DNA of 64,000 nucleotides from Pseudomonas sp. ADAK18 (GCF_012935695.1 NZ_CP052859.1:6407781-6471780), one strand, 5' to 3'. Shown: positions 8,952-18,946, counted from the stretch's first letter. The notes: generated by a model from the sequence alone, not told the origin. Numbers and translations are program-made.

Positions 8952-9800
8952 ATGGACAACTCCGACATAGCGATCACGCTCGTCTTGATCTCTGCCTTTA
9001 TGCACGCTACCTGGAATGCCGTTGTCCGGGCCGGAAGCAGCCGTTTCATGACGCTGGCTATGGTCGATGGCACGGCGTTGGTGATCTGCCTGGCGGCGTT
9101 GCCGCTGGTCAATATGCCTAGCCTACAGGTCTGGGGCTATGTGTTGCTCTCGGTGGTGCTCAATACGGCCTATAGGCTATTTCTCGTTAAAGCGTATGAG
9201 ACGGGAGACTTCGGCCAAGTCTACCCGGTGATGCGTGGTGTGCCGCCGGTACTGGTGGCGCTGTTTTCCTACTTTCTGCTGCATGAACAGCTGTCGTTCC
9301 AGGCGATAGCTGGGGTGTTGCTGATTTGCGTGGGGATTATCAGTTTGACGTTTGTGCGCAAGATGACCGCTCATATGTTCAAACCGATTCTGATGGCGGT
9401 GTGCGCGGGGGCGTTCATTGCGTCTTACACGGTGGTGGATGCCAAAGGGGTGAGAGCCAGTGAGACGGTGTTGCAATACATCATCTACCTGACTGTGTTT
9501 CAGAGCATTCCGATCCCGGTGTTGGCGTTTTTCAAGGAGCGCTCGGCTCTTTCTCAGGCAGTACGCGCGCATTGGCGGATAGGCATGTTAGGCGGTGTTT
9601 TTTACCTCGCATCCTACGGTTTGGTGTTGTTCGCGCTGTCGTTGGAAGCGGTGGCCAAGGTGTCAGCGCTGCGGGAAACCAGTGTTATTATCGGCGCCAT
9701 TATTGCCGCATTGTTCCTTCATGAACGGTTCGGTTGGCGTCGGATGCTTTCGGCATTTGTCATTGTTTGCGGCATCATCCTCATCAAAGTGAGCACCTGA
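8952..9800 (+). CDS. EamA/DMT family transporter
   Basis: The protein has 282 residues with about ten hydrophobic segments in two EamA-like halves. Conserved points are the early HATWNAVVRAG segment, PVMRGVPPVLVALFSYFLLHE closing the first half, and SALRETSVIIGAIIAALFLHE closing the second. DMT transporters of this type usually export amino acids or small metabolites across the inner membrane. It starts 53 bp after the dioxygenase and its stop overlaps the LysR start (TGATG), which suggests co-transcription. The ribosome binding site is weak (GAG). Confidence 0.9.
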   Translation: MDNSDIAITLVLISAFMHATWNAVVRAGSSRFMTLAMVDGTALVICLAALPLVNMPSLQVWGYVLLSVVLNTAYRLFLVKAYETGDFGQVYPVMRGVPPVLVALFSYFLLHEQLSFQAIAGVLLICVGIISLTFVRKMTAHMFKPILMAVCAGAFIASYTVVDAKGVRASETVLQYIIYLTVFQSIPIPVLAFFKERSALSQAVRAHWRIGMLGGVFYLASYGLVLFALSLEAVAKVSALRETSVIIGAIIAALFLHERFGWRRMLSAFVIVCGIILIKVST

Positions 9801-10735
9801 TGGCTCAGCGTCCACCACCCACCCCCATGCTTCAAGCCTTTGTCAGCGCCGCGCAAACAGGCAGTTTTGCGCGAGCTGCGTCCGAACTCAACCTCACCGC
9901 CAGTGCGATCAGCCATCAGATCGCAGGCCTGGAGGAGTGGTGGGGAGTGCAGTTGTTCGAGCGCCACTCACGCGGCGTCAAGTTGACGGCAGCGGGGCAG
10001 GCGTTGTTGCCGGTTACCGAGGGGTTTTTCAAGGATCTTGATGCGGTGCTGCATTCGCTCAACCCAGGAAAATCTCAACCGTTATACCTCTCGTGCACTT
10101 CCTCTCTTTGTTCGACGTGGCTGATCCCCAGAATGCATGGTTCTCATGCTGAGTCATCGTTCAATCTTGACTTGGTTTTGACCAGTACGGATATGAACAG
10201 CGCCAACCTGGGTGCCCATCAATACGATGTCGCGGTTGTCATGGGGTACGGTGACTACCCGGATCATCATGTCGAGTTGCTGATGCGGGATGCGGTGTTC
10301 CCCGTGTGCTCGCCGGCGTTTTACCGTGAGAATGGCGATATTGCGCCGGCAGATATTGCCCGGTACCCGTTGATTCATCGGGTTGATGATCTGGTGTGTC
10401 CGGGGTGGGAGAGCTGGTTTGCGTTCCAGGGGGTTGCTGCGCCGCCGTATCACCATGGGCCGCGCTTTCCGGATTCGAGCTTGGCCATCAGCCTGGCGGC
10501 GAAGGGGGGTGGGATCTCGTTGGGTAGGACCGCGCTGGTGTATGACCAATTGGAAGACGGTGCATTGGTTGCGTTGAGCTGCCCCGTGATGATGTCGCCG
10601 GCGGCTTACTACATTATTTGCCGAAATGGACGACAGTCGGAGCCCAATATCGCTCGGCTAATTGATTGGCTCAAGGTTAGCGCGGGAGAGTTCTTGCAAG
10701 AGGTTGGGGTTAAGTATCCGCAAATATGTGGTTGA
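9800..10735 (+). CDS. LysR-type transcriptional regulator, GcvA-like
   Basis: The protein has 311 residues. The winged HTH is at about residues 10-70 (FVSAAQTGSFARAASELNLT, then SAISHQIAGLEEWWGVQLFE), followed by a substrate-binding-like domain containing YDVAVVMGYGDYP. ATG 9800 overlaps the EamA stop; the longer frame upstream lies inside that gene and is rejected. Unlike most LysR genes, this one is downstream of and co-directional with its presumed targets, the dioxygenase and exporter, so it may be autoregulated with them. Confidence 0.9.
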   Translation: MAQRPPPTPMLQAFVSAAQTGSFARAASELNLTASAISHQIAGLEEWWGVQLFERHSRGVKLTAAGQALLPVTEGFFKDLDAVLHSLNPGKSQPLYLSCTSSLCSTWLIPRMHGSHAESSFNLDLVLTSTDMNSANLGAHQYDVAVVMGYGDYPDHHVELLMRDAVFPVCSPAFYRENGDIAPADIARYPLIHRVDDLVCPGWESWFAFQGVAAPPYHHGPRFPDSSLAISLAAKGGGISLGRTALVYDQLEDGALVALSCPVMMSPAAYYIICRNGRQSEPNIARLIDWLKVSAGEFLQEVGVKYPQICG

Positions 10736-10823
10736 AGGAGATGAATATGGGCAGCCTTGCTCGCTGTGGCGGTGGGTGACTGAACGTCCACACATGGGTT
10801 CTCCAGTATCAGTGGGATTTGTC

Positions 10824-10849
10824 TTGGTTCAGGGAAGTACCAGAACCAA
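10824..10849. promoter_or_regulatory. Inverted repeat upstream of the alpha-2-macroglobulin gene
   Basis: TTGGTTC (10824-10830) and GAACCAA (10843-10849) are perfect 7-bp complements separated by 12 bp, about 95 bp before the start. This could be an operator or a weak terminator for the LysR gene; nothing in the sequence decides. Confidence 0.3.
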
Positions 10850-10944
10850 ACCACCCTCCGTCGGTCAATGTGACCAGCACCACAACCACTTCACTGGCGC
10901 TGATATATAGTTCACCCCCGGATCCCCCTGACAACGAGTGTCCC

Positions 10945-13900
10945 ATGCTTAACAAAGGACTGTTCCTGGCTTGCGCGCTGGCCCTGCTGAGTGCCTGCGA
11001 TTCATCTGATAAACCGGCTGCCCCGCCCGCACCTCCTGCGGCGGCAACGGCGCCGAAACAGGTCAAGCCAGCGGTGGATGTGGCGGCGCTCAAGCAGCGT
11101 TACGCCGGCCGCGAGTTAAGTGTGGTGGATGTCTCCGAAGTTCAGTTGGACGGAGCCAGCACCTTGTCGGTGAGTTTCTCCATCCCTCTGGATCCTGATC
11201 AGAAGTTCGCCGACAAACTGCATTTGGTGGACAGCAAGTCCGGCAAGGTCGACGGCGCCTGGGAGCTCTCGGACAATCTGATGGAGCTGCGCCTGCGTCA
11301 CTTGGAGCCTCAGCGCAAGTTGGTGCTGACGGTCGACGCCGGACTACGTGCGGTGAATAACAACCTGCTGACCGCCGAGTACATCAGCCGCCTGGAAACC
11401 CGCGACCTGCAAGCCACCGTCGGTTTCGCCAGCCGTGGCACCCTGTTGCCGACCCGATTGGCCGAAGGCCTGCCGGTGATTGCGCTGAACGTCGACAAGA
11501 TCGACGTCGAATTCTTCCGCATCAAGCCCGAATCCCTGCCGGCGTTCCTCGCCCAGTGGGGGCGCAACACCAGCCTGCAAAGCTATGAGTCGCGCGAATT
11601 GCTGCCGATGGCTGATTTGGTTTACGGCGGCCGTTTCGACCTGAACCCGGCGCGCAATACTCGGGAAACCTTGCTACTGCCGATCGCCGGCCTCAAGCAA
11701 TTGCAGCAACCGGGTGTGTACCTGGCGGTGATGCGTGCCTCGGGCACCTACAACTATTCGCAACCGGCCACGCTGTTCACCTTGAGTGATATCGGCCTGT
11801 CGGTGCACCGCTATGCGAACCGCATGGACGTGTTCACTCAAGCGCTGGAAGGCGGCAAGGCGTTGGACGGCGTGGACCTGGAAGTCCTCGATGCCGAAGG
11901 CCGCGTGCTGGGCCAGGGCAAGACCGAGAAGGGCGGCCACGCCGAATTGCCGCTGCCGAAAAAGGCTCAGGTATTGCTAGCCAAACAAGGCGAACAGACC
12001 AGCATGCTGCGCTTGGACAGTGCGGCGCTGGACCTGGCGGAATTCGATATCGGCGGCCAACCCGCTCACCCGCTGCAATTCTTCGTGTTCGGCCCTCGTG
12101 ATCTGTATCGCCCCGGCGAAACCGTGCTGCTCAACGCCCTGCTGCGAGACAAGGACGGCCAGGCCGTCAAACCGCAACCGGTGAGCGTGGAAGTGCGTCG
12201 CCCGGATGAGCAGGTCAGCCGCAAGTTTGTCTGGGACGCCGACGCCTCGGGCCTCTATCAATATCAACTGCAACTGGCGGGCGAAGCGCCGACCGGGCGC
12301 TGGCAACTGGTGTTCGACCTGGGTGACGGCAAGCCGCAGCTCTATGAGTTCCTCGTCGAAGATTTCCTGCCGGAGCGTTTGGCCCTCGAACTCAAGGGCA
12401 GTGATACGCCGCTCAAACCGGCCGATAACGCCACCATCCACGTCAACGGTCGCTACCTGTATGGCGCGCCGGCCTCGGGCAACCGGGTCAGTGGGCAAGT
12501 CTATGTGCGGCCACTGCGCGAAGCGGTCAAGTCGCTGCCGGGTTATCAGTTCGGTTCGGTGACCGAGGAGGAACTGAGCCAGGACTTTGAGCTGGACGAA
12601 AGCGTGCTCGATGCCAAGGGTGAAGAGCTGCTGACCCTGGAAAGCAAATGGGCTGATGCCAAGTCGCCGTTGCAACTGATCGTTCAGGCCAGTTTGCAGG
12701 AGTCGGGCGGTCGGCCGATTACCCGGCGCCTGGTGCAGCCGGTATGGCCGGCCAAGCAGTTGCCAGGCTTGCGCGGTTTGTTCGACGGCAAGGAAACCAA
12801 CGGCGATGGCCCGGCAGAATTTGAAGTGCTGGTGGCCAACCAGGACGGCAAGAAACTGGCCGCCGAGAACCTCAAGGTGCGACTGGTGCGTGAGCGCCGC
12901 GACTACTACTGGAACTACTCCGACAACGATGGCTGGAGCTATCACTACAACGAGAAGTTCCTCAACCTCGACGAGCAAACCGTCAACATCAAGGCTGGCG
13001 ACACCGCCAAGATCAGCTTCCAAGTGGAGTGGGGCCCGTACCGTGTTGAGGTCGAAGACCCGCAGACCGGCTTGATCAGCAGCGTGCGTTTCTGGGCCGG
13101 CTACCAGGCCCAGGACAACACCGAAGGCGGCGCGGTGCGGCCGGATCAGGTCAAGCTGGCGCTGGATAAACCGGCCTATGCCGATGGCGATACGGCCAAC
13201 GTCACGGTCACTCCGCCGGCTGCCGGCAAAGGTTACTTGCTGGTGGAATCCAGTGAAGGGCCGTTGTGGTGGCAGGAAATCGAAGTGCCGGCTGAAGGCA
13301 AAAGCTTCGCGGTGAAACTCGACCCAAAATGGTCGCGCCATGACTTGTACGTCAGTGCCCTGGTGATTCGTCCGGGTGAGCGCAAGGCCAATATCACGCC
13401 CAAACGTGCGGTGGGCTTGTTGCATCTGCCGCTGGATCGCACCCAGCGCAAGCTTGGCCTGACTTTGACGGCGCCGGAAAAAATGCGCCCCAAGCAACCG
13501 CTGACGGTGAAGATCGCCGCGAAAAACGCGGACGGCAGTGTGCCCAAACAGGTGCATGTGCTGCTGGCGGCGGTGGACGTGGGCATTCTCAATATCACCG
13601 AATACCCAACGCCAGACCCGTACTCCAGTTTGTTTGGGCGCAAGGCTTACGGCGTGGACCAGTTCGATATCTACGGTCAGTTGATCGAAGCCGGGCAGGG
13701 CCGTTTGGCCAGCCTGGCGTTTGGTGGTGATGCGGCGTTGGCCAAGGGCGGCAAGCGTCCGGACACCAGCGTCACCATCGTCGCCTTGCAGAGTGCGCCG
13801 GTGACTTTGAACGAGAAAGGCGAGGGCGAAGTCAGCGTCAATATCCCCGACTTCAATGGCGAACTGCGCCTGATGGCTCAAGCCTGGACCGATGATCGCT

Positions 13901-15846
13901 ATGGCATGGCCGAAGGCAAGACGGTCATTGCCGCGCCGCTGATTGCCGAGCTGTCGGCGCCGCGCTTCCTTGCCGGCGGTGACCAGACTCGCTTGGCGCT
14001 GGACCTGTCCAACCTGTCGGGCAAGGCACAGAAGCTGGATGTGCAATTGACTGCCGAAGGTCAGTTGACCCTGCTCGGTGAGCCCGCACAAAGTGTGCAA
14101 CTGACCCAGGGTCAGCGCACCACCTTGCAGATTCCGGTGCGCGCCTTGGGCGGGTTTGGCCAGGGCAAGATCAAGGTTACCGTCAACGGCCTGGACTTGC
14201 CGGGTGAGAACCTGCCGCCGTTCACCCGTGAATGGACGCTGGGCGTGCGCCCGGCCTACCCGGCATTGCTCAAGCAATACCGCGCGGTGCTCAAGGACGA
14301 AACCTGGAGCTTGCCAGACGCCGAATTGGCGCTGTTCGAACCGGCCGGGCGCGAGGCGCTGTTGAGCCTGTCGAGTCGTCCACCGTTGAACTTGGGTGAA
14401 CAGATCCGTGCGCTCAAGGCTTACCCCTACGGGTGCCTGGAGCAAACCGCCAGCGGTCTGTATCCGTCGCTGTACGCCGACGCGCAAGTGCTGACACGTC
14501 TGGGCCTCAAGGGCGAGCCGGATGCCGAGCGCAAGCGCAAGATCGAGTTGGGCATTGAGCGTTTGCTGGGCATGCAGCGTTACAACGGCAGCTTCGGTTT
14601 GTGGGGCGCCGACGGTGAGGAAGAATATTGGCTGACGGCTTATGTCACTGATTTCCTGCTGCGGGCTCGTGACCAGGGTTTCGCCGTGCCGCCTGAAGCG
14701 TTGAAGAAAGCCAGTGAGCGCCTGCTGCGTTATGTGCAGGAACGCAATCTGATTGAAGTCGACTACAGCGACAATGCCGACCACACCCGCTTCGCCGTGC
14801 AGGCCTATGCCGGTATGGTCCTGGCCCGCAGTCAGCAGGCGCCGTTGGGTGCGTTGCGCAGCTTGTTCGAGCGCCGCACCGATGCCCGCTCCGGCCTGCC
14901 GCTGGTGCAGTTGTCCATTGCCTTGCAGAAGATGGGCGATCAACCTCGCGCCGATCAGGCCTTGGTGGCGGGCTTGGCGGCAACGCGTAAAGCCAATGAA
15001 TGGCTGGCGGACTACGGCAGCCCATTACGTGATCAGGCGATGATTCTGGCATTGCTGGAGGAAAACGACCTGGCCAAGGGCAAGCGCGAGGAGCGGTTGT
15101 TCGAGCTGTCGGACCAGATGGCGGCCAGCCAGTGGTTGTCGACCCAGGAGCGTAATTCACTGTTCCTTGCCGGTCGTACCCTGCTGGGCAAACCGGAAGC
15201 CAACTGGACCGCGCAACTCACCAGCGGCGGCGAAACCCGCGAGCTGAACAATGGCCAGTCGGGCTTGAAGCTGGAAGGTGCGTTACTGACTTCGCCATTG
15301 ACCTTGCGTAACCCGGGCAGCGAGCCGATCTACCAGCAACTGAGCATTTCCGGTTATCCGCTGCAGTCGCCGGCTGCGAGCGGTGAGAACCTGAGTATTC
15401 GCCGCGAATACCTGGGCATGAATGGCCAGCCGCTGAACCTGCGCAACCTCAACAGTGGCGACCTGGTGCTGGTGCACTTGACCGTCAGCGCCAACAAGCA
15501 GCGGGTGCCGGATGCGTTGGTGGTGGACTTGCTGCCCGCAGGATTGGAACTGGAAAACCAGAACCTGGCGCAAAGCGCTGCCAGCCTGGAAAACGCCAGC
15601 AGCCAGGTCAAGGAATGGCGCGAGTCGATGCAGAACGCGTCCCTCAAGCATCAGGAGTTCCGCGATGACCGTTATGTAGCGGCGCTGAACCTGGACGGTT
15701 ATGGCACCACGCACCTGCTGTACCTGGCGCGGGCCGTGACGCCCGGGACTTACCGTGTACCGCCGCCGCAAGTGGAGTCGATGTACCGGCCGAACTGGCA
15801 GGCAGTGGGGGAAACCCCGGCGGACATGGTGATCAAGGGTCGTTAA
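10945..15846 (+). CDS. yfhM: Bacterial alpha-2-macroglobulin lipoprotein
   Basis: The protein has 1,633 residues, close to E. coli YfhM. It begins MLNKGLFLACALALLSAC, a lipoprotein signal, so it should be anchored in the periplasm. It consists of many macroglobulin-like beta domains, including PLQFFVFGPRDLYRPGETVLL, the usual MG2-type start. The thioester motif CLEQ is at C1164-Q1167 (YPYGCLEQTASG), in the all-helical thioester domain. It is thought to trap attacking proteases covalently after bait cleavage and so protect the cell envelope. The following pbpC (PBP1C) is its standard partner, for repair of damaged peptidoglycan. The start is fixed by the signal; a longer frame begins 126 bases upstream. 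Confidence 0.96.
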   Translation: MLNKGLFLACALALLSACDSSDKPAAPPAPPAAATAPKQVKPAVDVAALKQRYAGRELSVVDVSEVQLDGASTLSVSFSIPLDPDQKFADKLHLVDSKSGKVDGAWELSDNLMELRLRHLEPQRKLVLTVDAGLRAVNNNLLTAEYISRLETRDLQATVGFASRGTLLPTRLAEGLPVIALNVDKIDVEFFRIKPESLPAFLAQWGRNTSLQSYESRELLPMADLVYGGRFDLNPARNTRETLLLPIAGLKQLQQPGVYLAVMRASGTYNYSQPATLFTLSDIGLSVHRYANRMDVFTQALEGGKALDGVDLEVLDAEGRVLGQGKTEKGGHAELPLPKKAQVLLAKQGEQTSMLRLDSAALDLAEFDIGGQPAHPLQFFVFGPRDLYRPGETVLLNALLRDKDGQAVKPQPVSVEVRRPDEQVSRKFVWDADASGLYQYQLQLAGEAPTGRWQLVFDLGDGKPQLYEFLVEDFLPERLALELKGSDTPLKPADNATIHVNGRYLYGAPASGNRVSGQVYVRPLREAVKSLPGYQFGSVTEEELSQDFELDESVLDAKGEELLTLESKWADAKSPLQLIVQASLQESGGRPITRRLVQPVWPAKQLPGLRGLFDGKETNGDGPAEFEVLVANQDGKKLAAENLKVRLVRERRDYYWNYSDNDGWSYHYNEKFLNLDEQTVNIKAGDTAKISFQVEWGPYRVEVEDPQTGLISSVRFWAGYQAQDNTEGGAVRPDQVKLALDKPAYADGDTANVTVTPPAAGKGYLLVESSEGPLWWQEIEVPAEGKSFAVKLDPKWSRHDLYVSALVIRPGERKANITPKRAVGLLHLPLDRTQRKLGLTLTAPEKMRPKQPLTVKIAAKNADGSVPKQVHVLLAAVDVGILNITEYPTPDPYSSLFGRKAYGVDQFDIYGQLIEAGQGRLASLAFGGDAALAKGGKRPDTSVTIVALQSAPVTLNEKGEGEVSVNIPDFNGELRLMAQAWTDDRYGMAEGKTVIAAPLIAELSAPRFLAGGDQTRLALDLSNLSGKAQKLDVQLTAEGQLTLLGEPAQSVQLTQGQRTTLQIPVRALGGFGQGKIKVTVNGLDLPGENLPPFTREWTLGVRPAYPALLKQYRAVLKDETWSLPDAELALFEPAGREALLSLSSRPPLNLGEQIRALKAYPYGCLEQTASGLYPSLYADAQVLTRLGLKGEPDAERKRKIELGIERLLGMQRYNGSFGLWGADGEEEYWLTAYVTDFLLRARDQGFAVPPEALKKASERLLRYVQERNLIEVDYSDNADHTRFAVQAYAGMVLARSQQAPLGALRSLFERRTDARSGLPLVQLSIALQKMGDQPRADQALVAGLAATRKANEWLADYGSPLRDQAMILALLEENDLAKGKREERLFELSDQMAASQWLSTQERNSLFLAGRTLLGKPEANWTAQLTSGGETRELNNGQSGLKLEGALLTSPLTLRNPGSEPIYQQLSISGYPLQSPAASGENLSIRREYLGMNGQPLNLRNLNSGDLVLVHLTVSANKQRVPDALVVDLLPAGLELENQNLAQSAASLENASSQVKEWRESMQNASLKHQEFRDDRYVAALNLDGYGTTHLLYLARAVTPGTYRVPPPQVESMYRPNWQAVGETPADMVIKGR

Positions 15847-15871
15847 AACTGATTGTGCGAGGGCGGGCTAT

Positions 15872-16003
15872 TGTGGCGAGGGGGCTTGCCCCCGTTGGGC
15901 TGCGCAGCAGCCCTAAAGTCAGGCATTGAGTTCTGTCTGGAATACCACGATTACCCTACTGGGGCTGCTGCGCAGCCCAACGGGGGCAAGCCCCCTCGCC
16001 ACA
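15872..16003. repeat. Long REP-type inverted repeat (42-bp arms)
   Basis: The arm 15872-15913 (beginning TGTGGCGAGGGGGCTTGCCC) is perfectly complementary to 15962-16003, with 48 bp between. The sequence type (TGTGGCGAG-GGGCTTGCCC-CGTTGGGC) recurs at 18749-18880. Confidence 0.9.
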
Positions 16004-16019
16004 GGGGGGATGTGTTGTC

Positions 16020-16313
16020 TTAATGAACCACCCAACTCAACAGCCACAACCCGAGCATCAACCAGATAACTCCCATGATGATCGAGGCCCGCATGAAGGC
16101 GCGGACTGCCGAGTACAGCAACATCAGGCCGATGATCAAGGTGATGATGCTGATGATCGAGGTGTCCATGCCCAACGCACGCGACAGGCCTTCGACAAAG
16201 TTGCCACCGGCATGAGTCAACGCATTGAACAACCCACTGAGTCCATCGACGATAAAGCGGATGACGGAGCCGAGCGCCTGGCCCAGCCATTCGAAAAAGC
16301 TTTCTACCTGCAT
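16020..16313 (-). CDS. Small inner-membrane protein, unknown function
   Basis: This 97-residue protein has an amphipathic N-terminal half (FFEWLGQALGSVIRFIVDGL, then FNALTHAGGNFVEGLSRALG) and two hydrophobic segments at about residues 52-70 and 76-95. No family was recognised. It lies on the opposite strand between the alpha-2-macroglobulin and pbpC genes, which normally form a unit, so it is an insertion into that pair or a locally conserved extra. The ribosome binding site is weak. Coding is supported by the consistent hydrophobic pattern and by lying between, rather than inside, the larger genes. Confidence 0.65.
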   Translation of the reverse strand: MQVESFFEWLGQALGSVIRFIVDGLSGLFNALTHAGGNFVEGLSRALGMDTSIISIITLIIGLMLLYSAVRAFMRASIIMGVIWLMLGLWLLSWVVH

Positions 16314-16411
16314 ATGTGTGTCCCGATGAAAAGGTGGGCGTATCTGCCAGAGCTGAGCCTTTGGTCGTTATTCCCATGGGCTAGTTCCGTGAAGCATAGA
16401 GGTTTGCCGGC

Positions 16412-18742
16412 GTGAATTTGCGATTAGTTGCGCGCTGGGCCATCGGCAGTGTGCTGCTGGTGGTCGCCTTGCTGTGGCTCGCCGACCGTATCTGGCCATT
16501 GCCCTTGCCCAAGGACGACCTGGCCCGGGTGGTGCTGGCCGAAGACGGCACGCCGCTGTGGCGTTTCGCCGATGCCAACGGTGTGTGGCGTTACCCGGTG
16601 GAAACCCGCGAGGTGTCGCCGTACTACCTCGATGCGCTGCTGACGTATGAAGACCGCTGGTTCTACCAGCATCCCGGGGTCAATCCGCTGGCCCTGATGC
16701 GCGCCACCTGGCAAAACCTCACCGGGGCACGTGTTGTATCGGGTGGCAGTACCTTGTCGATGCAAGTGGCGCGCTTGCTTGATCCCCATTCGCGGACGTT
16801 CCACGGCAAGTTGCGGCAACTGTGGCGTACCGCCCAGTTGGAATGGCATTTGTCCAAGGACCAGATCCTCAACCTGTACCTGAACCGAGCGCCCTTCGGC
16901 GGGACTTTGCAGGGCGTGGCGGCGGCCAGTTGGGCTTATCTGGGCAAGTCACCACAGCACTTGACCCATGCCGAAGCCGCCATGCTCGCGGTATTGCCTC
17001 AGGCACCCAGCCGCTTGCGTCCGGACCGCCATCCGTTGCGCGCCCAGGAAGCACGGGACAAGGTGTTGCGCCGGCTGGCCGAGTTCCACGTCTGGCCTCA
17101 GGCTGCCGTCGATGAAGCCCTGGAAGAACCCTTGCTGCTGGCGCCACGCCTGGAGCCGAGCCTGGCGCCGTTACTGGCGCGCCGCTTGAATCGCCCTGAC
17201 AGCCCGCCGCTGATTCGCACTACCGTAGACGCTACCCTGCAACGCCGTCTTGAAGACCTGTTGCTGGGGTGGCGAGCCCGTCTTCCGGAACACACCTCGG
17301 CGGCGATTCTGGTGGTGGAAGAGGAAAGCATGGCGGTGCGGGCGTACCTGGGCTCGGTGGACATCAACGACGCCCGGCGCTTTGGCCATGTCGACATGAT
17401 CAGCGCGATGCGTTCGCCGGGCTCCACCTTAAAACCCTTTCTCTATGGCATGGCCCTGGACGCGGGGTTGATTCACTCTGAATCGCTGCTGCAGGACGTG
17501 CCACGGCGCTACGGCGATTACCGACCGGGCAACTTTTCCATGGGCTTCAGCGGTGCGGTGCCGGCCAGTACCGCGTTGTCCAGTTCCTTGAACCTGCCGG
17601 CGGTGCAGTTGCTGGAAGCCTACGGGCCGAAACGTTTTGCCGCCGAAATGCGCATCGGTGGTGTGCCGCTGACGCTGCCGGTGTTGGCCGAGCCGAACCT
17701 GGCGCTGATCCTCGGTGGTGCCGGCAGCCGGCTGGAAGATCTGGTCAGTGGCTACAGCGCCTTTGCCCGGGACGGCAGGAGCGCCACCATTCGCCTGCAA
17801 CCGGATGACGTGCTACGCGAGCGGCCCATGTTGTCCCCAGGTTCGGCGTGGATTGTGCGGCGGATCCTCAGTGGCCAGGCGCGGCCGGACCGTGATCCTC
17901 GGGCCGAGTTGGTACAGCGTCCGGTGTTGGCCTGGAAAACCGGCACCAGCTACGGCTTTCGTGACGCCTGGGCCATTGGTGTCGGGCCGCGCTACTTGAT
18001 TGGCGTGTGGATCGGTCGCCCCGACGGCACGCCGGTGCCCGGTCAATTCGGCCTGGCCTCGGCGGCGCCATTGATGCTGCAAGTGCACGATGTGCTGACT
18101 AACCGCGACAGTCAGCGCGGGATCAGCGCACCGGTCAAACCGGTGCCGATGAACGTCGGCGTCGCGGCCATCTGCTGGCCTTTGGGCCAACCCATGAGCC
18201 GCAGCGATCCCAATTGTCGGCGTCAGCGCTTCGCCTGGACCTTGGATCACACCACGCCACCGACTTTGCAGGCGTTGGACCAACCCTTGAGTGTCGGGTT
18301 GATTGAGAAAGTCTGGGTCAATGCCAAGGGACTGCGGGTGGACGCCAACTGCCCGGGTGCCGTGTCTCGGGACATCGCGCTGTGGCCGGCTCCGCTTGAA
18401 CCGTGGTTGCCCAGGGTGGAGCGTCGTGAAGCGCGAATCCCTGCGGCTGATCGTGACTGCCCGCCACCGGCGTTGGCGGCGTCTTCACCGCTGTCCATCG
18501 TGGGCGTGCGTGAGGCCGACCAACTGCGACTTCCGGCTGGCAGCCAGCAGCAACTGCGGCTGAAAATCTCCGCCTTGGGCGGCAGCGGGCGGCGCTGGTG
18601 GTTCCTCAATGGTGCGCCATTGGGAGACAGCGCCAATCAGGACAGCATCAATGCCAGCCTCGAGCAGTTAGGCCGCTATCAATTGAGTGTGCTGGACGAG
18701 GCGGGGCAGACGGCGCGGGTGGAGTTCAGCGTCGTCGACTAA
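16412..18742 (+). CDS. pbpC: Penicillin-binding protein 1C
   Basis: The protein has 776 residues, of normal length. An N-terminal membrane anchor (about residues 6-25) is followed by the glycosyltransferase domain: E80 in YEDRWFYQHPG, then SGGSTLSMQVARLL. The transpeptidase domain follows: S338TLK341, S392LN394 and K509TG. A C-terminal PBP1C beta domain ends the protein. It polymerises glycan and carries a penicillin-binding fold in the periplasm, and probably works with the alpha-2-macroglobulin upstream. The start is GTG 16412. A REP pair follows directly. Confidence 0.97.
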   Translation: MNLRLVARWAIGSVLLVVALLWLADRIWPLPLPKDDLARVVLAEDGTPLWRFADANGVWRYPVETREVSPYYLDALLTYEDRWFYQHPGVNPLALMRATWQNLTGARVVSGGSTLSMQVARLLDPHSRTFHGKLRQLWRTAQLEWHLSKDQILNLYLNRAPFGGTLQGVAAASWAYLGKSPQHLTHAEAAMLAVLPQAPSRLRPDRHPLRAQEARDKVLRRLAEFHVWPQAAVDEALEEPLLLAPRLEPSLAPLLARRLNRPDSPPLIRTTVDATLQRRLEDLLLGWRARLPEHTSAAILVVEEESMAVRAYLGSVDINDARRFGHVDMISAMRSPGSTLKPFLYGMALDAGLIHSESLLQDVPRRYGDYRPGNFSMGFSGAVPASTALSSSLNLPAVQLLEAYGPKRFAAEMRIGGVPLTLPVLAEPNLALILGGAGSRLEDLVSGYSAFARDGRSATIRLQPDDVLRERPMLSPGSAWIVRRILSGQARPDRDPRAELVQRPVLAWKTGTSYGFRDAWAIGVGPRYLIGVWIGRPDGTPVPGQFGLASAAPLMLQVHDVLTNRDSQRGISAPVKPVPMNVGVAAICWPLGQPMSRSDPNCRRQRFAWTLDHTTPPTLQALDQPLSVGLIEKVWVNAKGLRVDANCPGAVSRDIALWPAPLEPWLPRVERREARIPAADRDCPPPALAASSPLSIVGVREADQLRLPAGSQQQLRLKISALGGSGRRWWFLNGAPLGDSANQDSINASLEQLGRYQLSVLDEAGQTARVEFSVVD

Positions 18743-18748
18743 CACCGT

Positions 18749-18880
18749 TGTGGCGAGCGGGCTTGCCCGCGTTGGGCCGCGTAGCGGCCCCAATAAAGCC
18801 ATCGCGATACATCAGAACGATTGCTGTCGATAGTTCTGGGGCCGCTTCGCAGTCCAACGCGGGCAAGCCCGCTCGCCACA
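18749..18880. repeat. REP-type inverted repeat after pbpC
   Basis: The left arm from 18749 (TGTGGCGAGCGGGCTTGCCC, then GCGTTGGGCCGC) pairs with the right arm ending at 18880, with mismatches only at the inner ends. It is a variant of the repeat at 15872-16003. Confidence 0.85.
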
Positions 18881-18946
18881 GGGGAGCACCCACCACTTGC
18901 CTTCGTGGTTCATCCGCCCGAAGCTATACACCTTCAGGAGCCCCCC

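Noticed and set aside
11977..14943. Long open frame (988 codons) on the minus strand inside the alpha-2-macroglobulin gene
   Set aside because: It is the antisense shadow of a GC-rich gene; composition (His/Gln/Arg/Ala-rich) and lack of motifs do not support a protein, while the plus-strand frame has a clear signal and thioester site.
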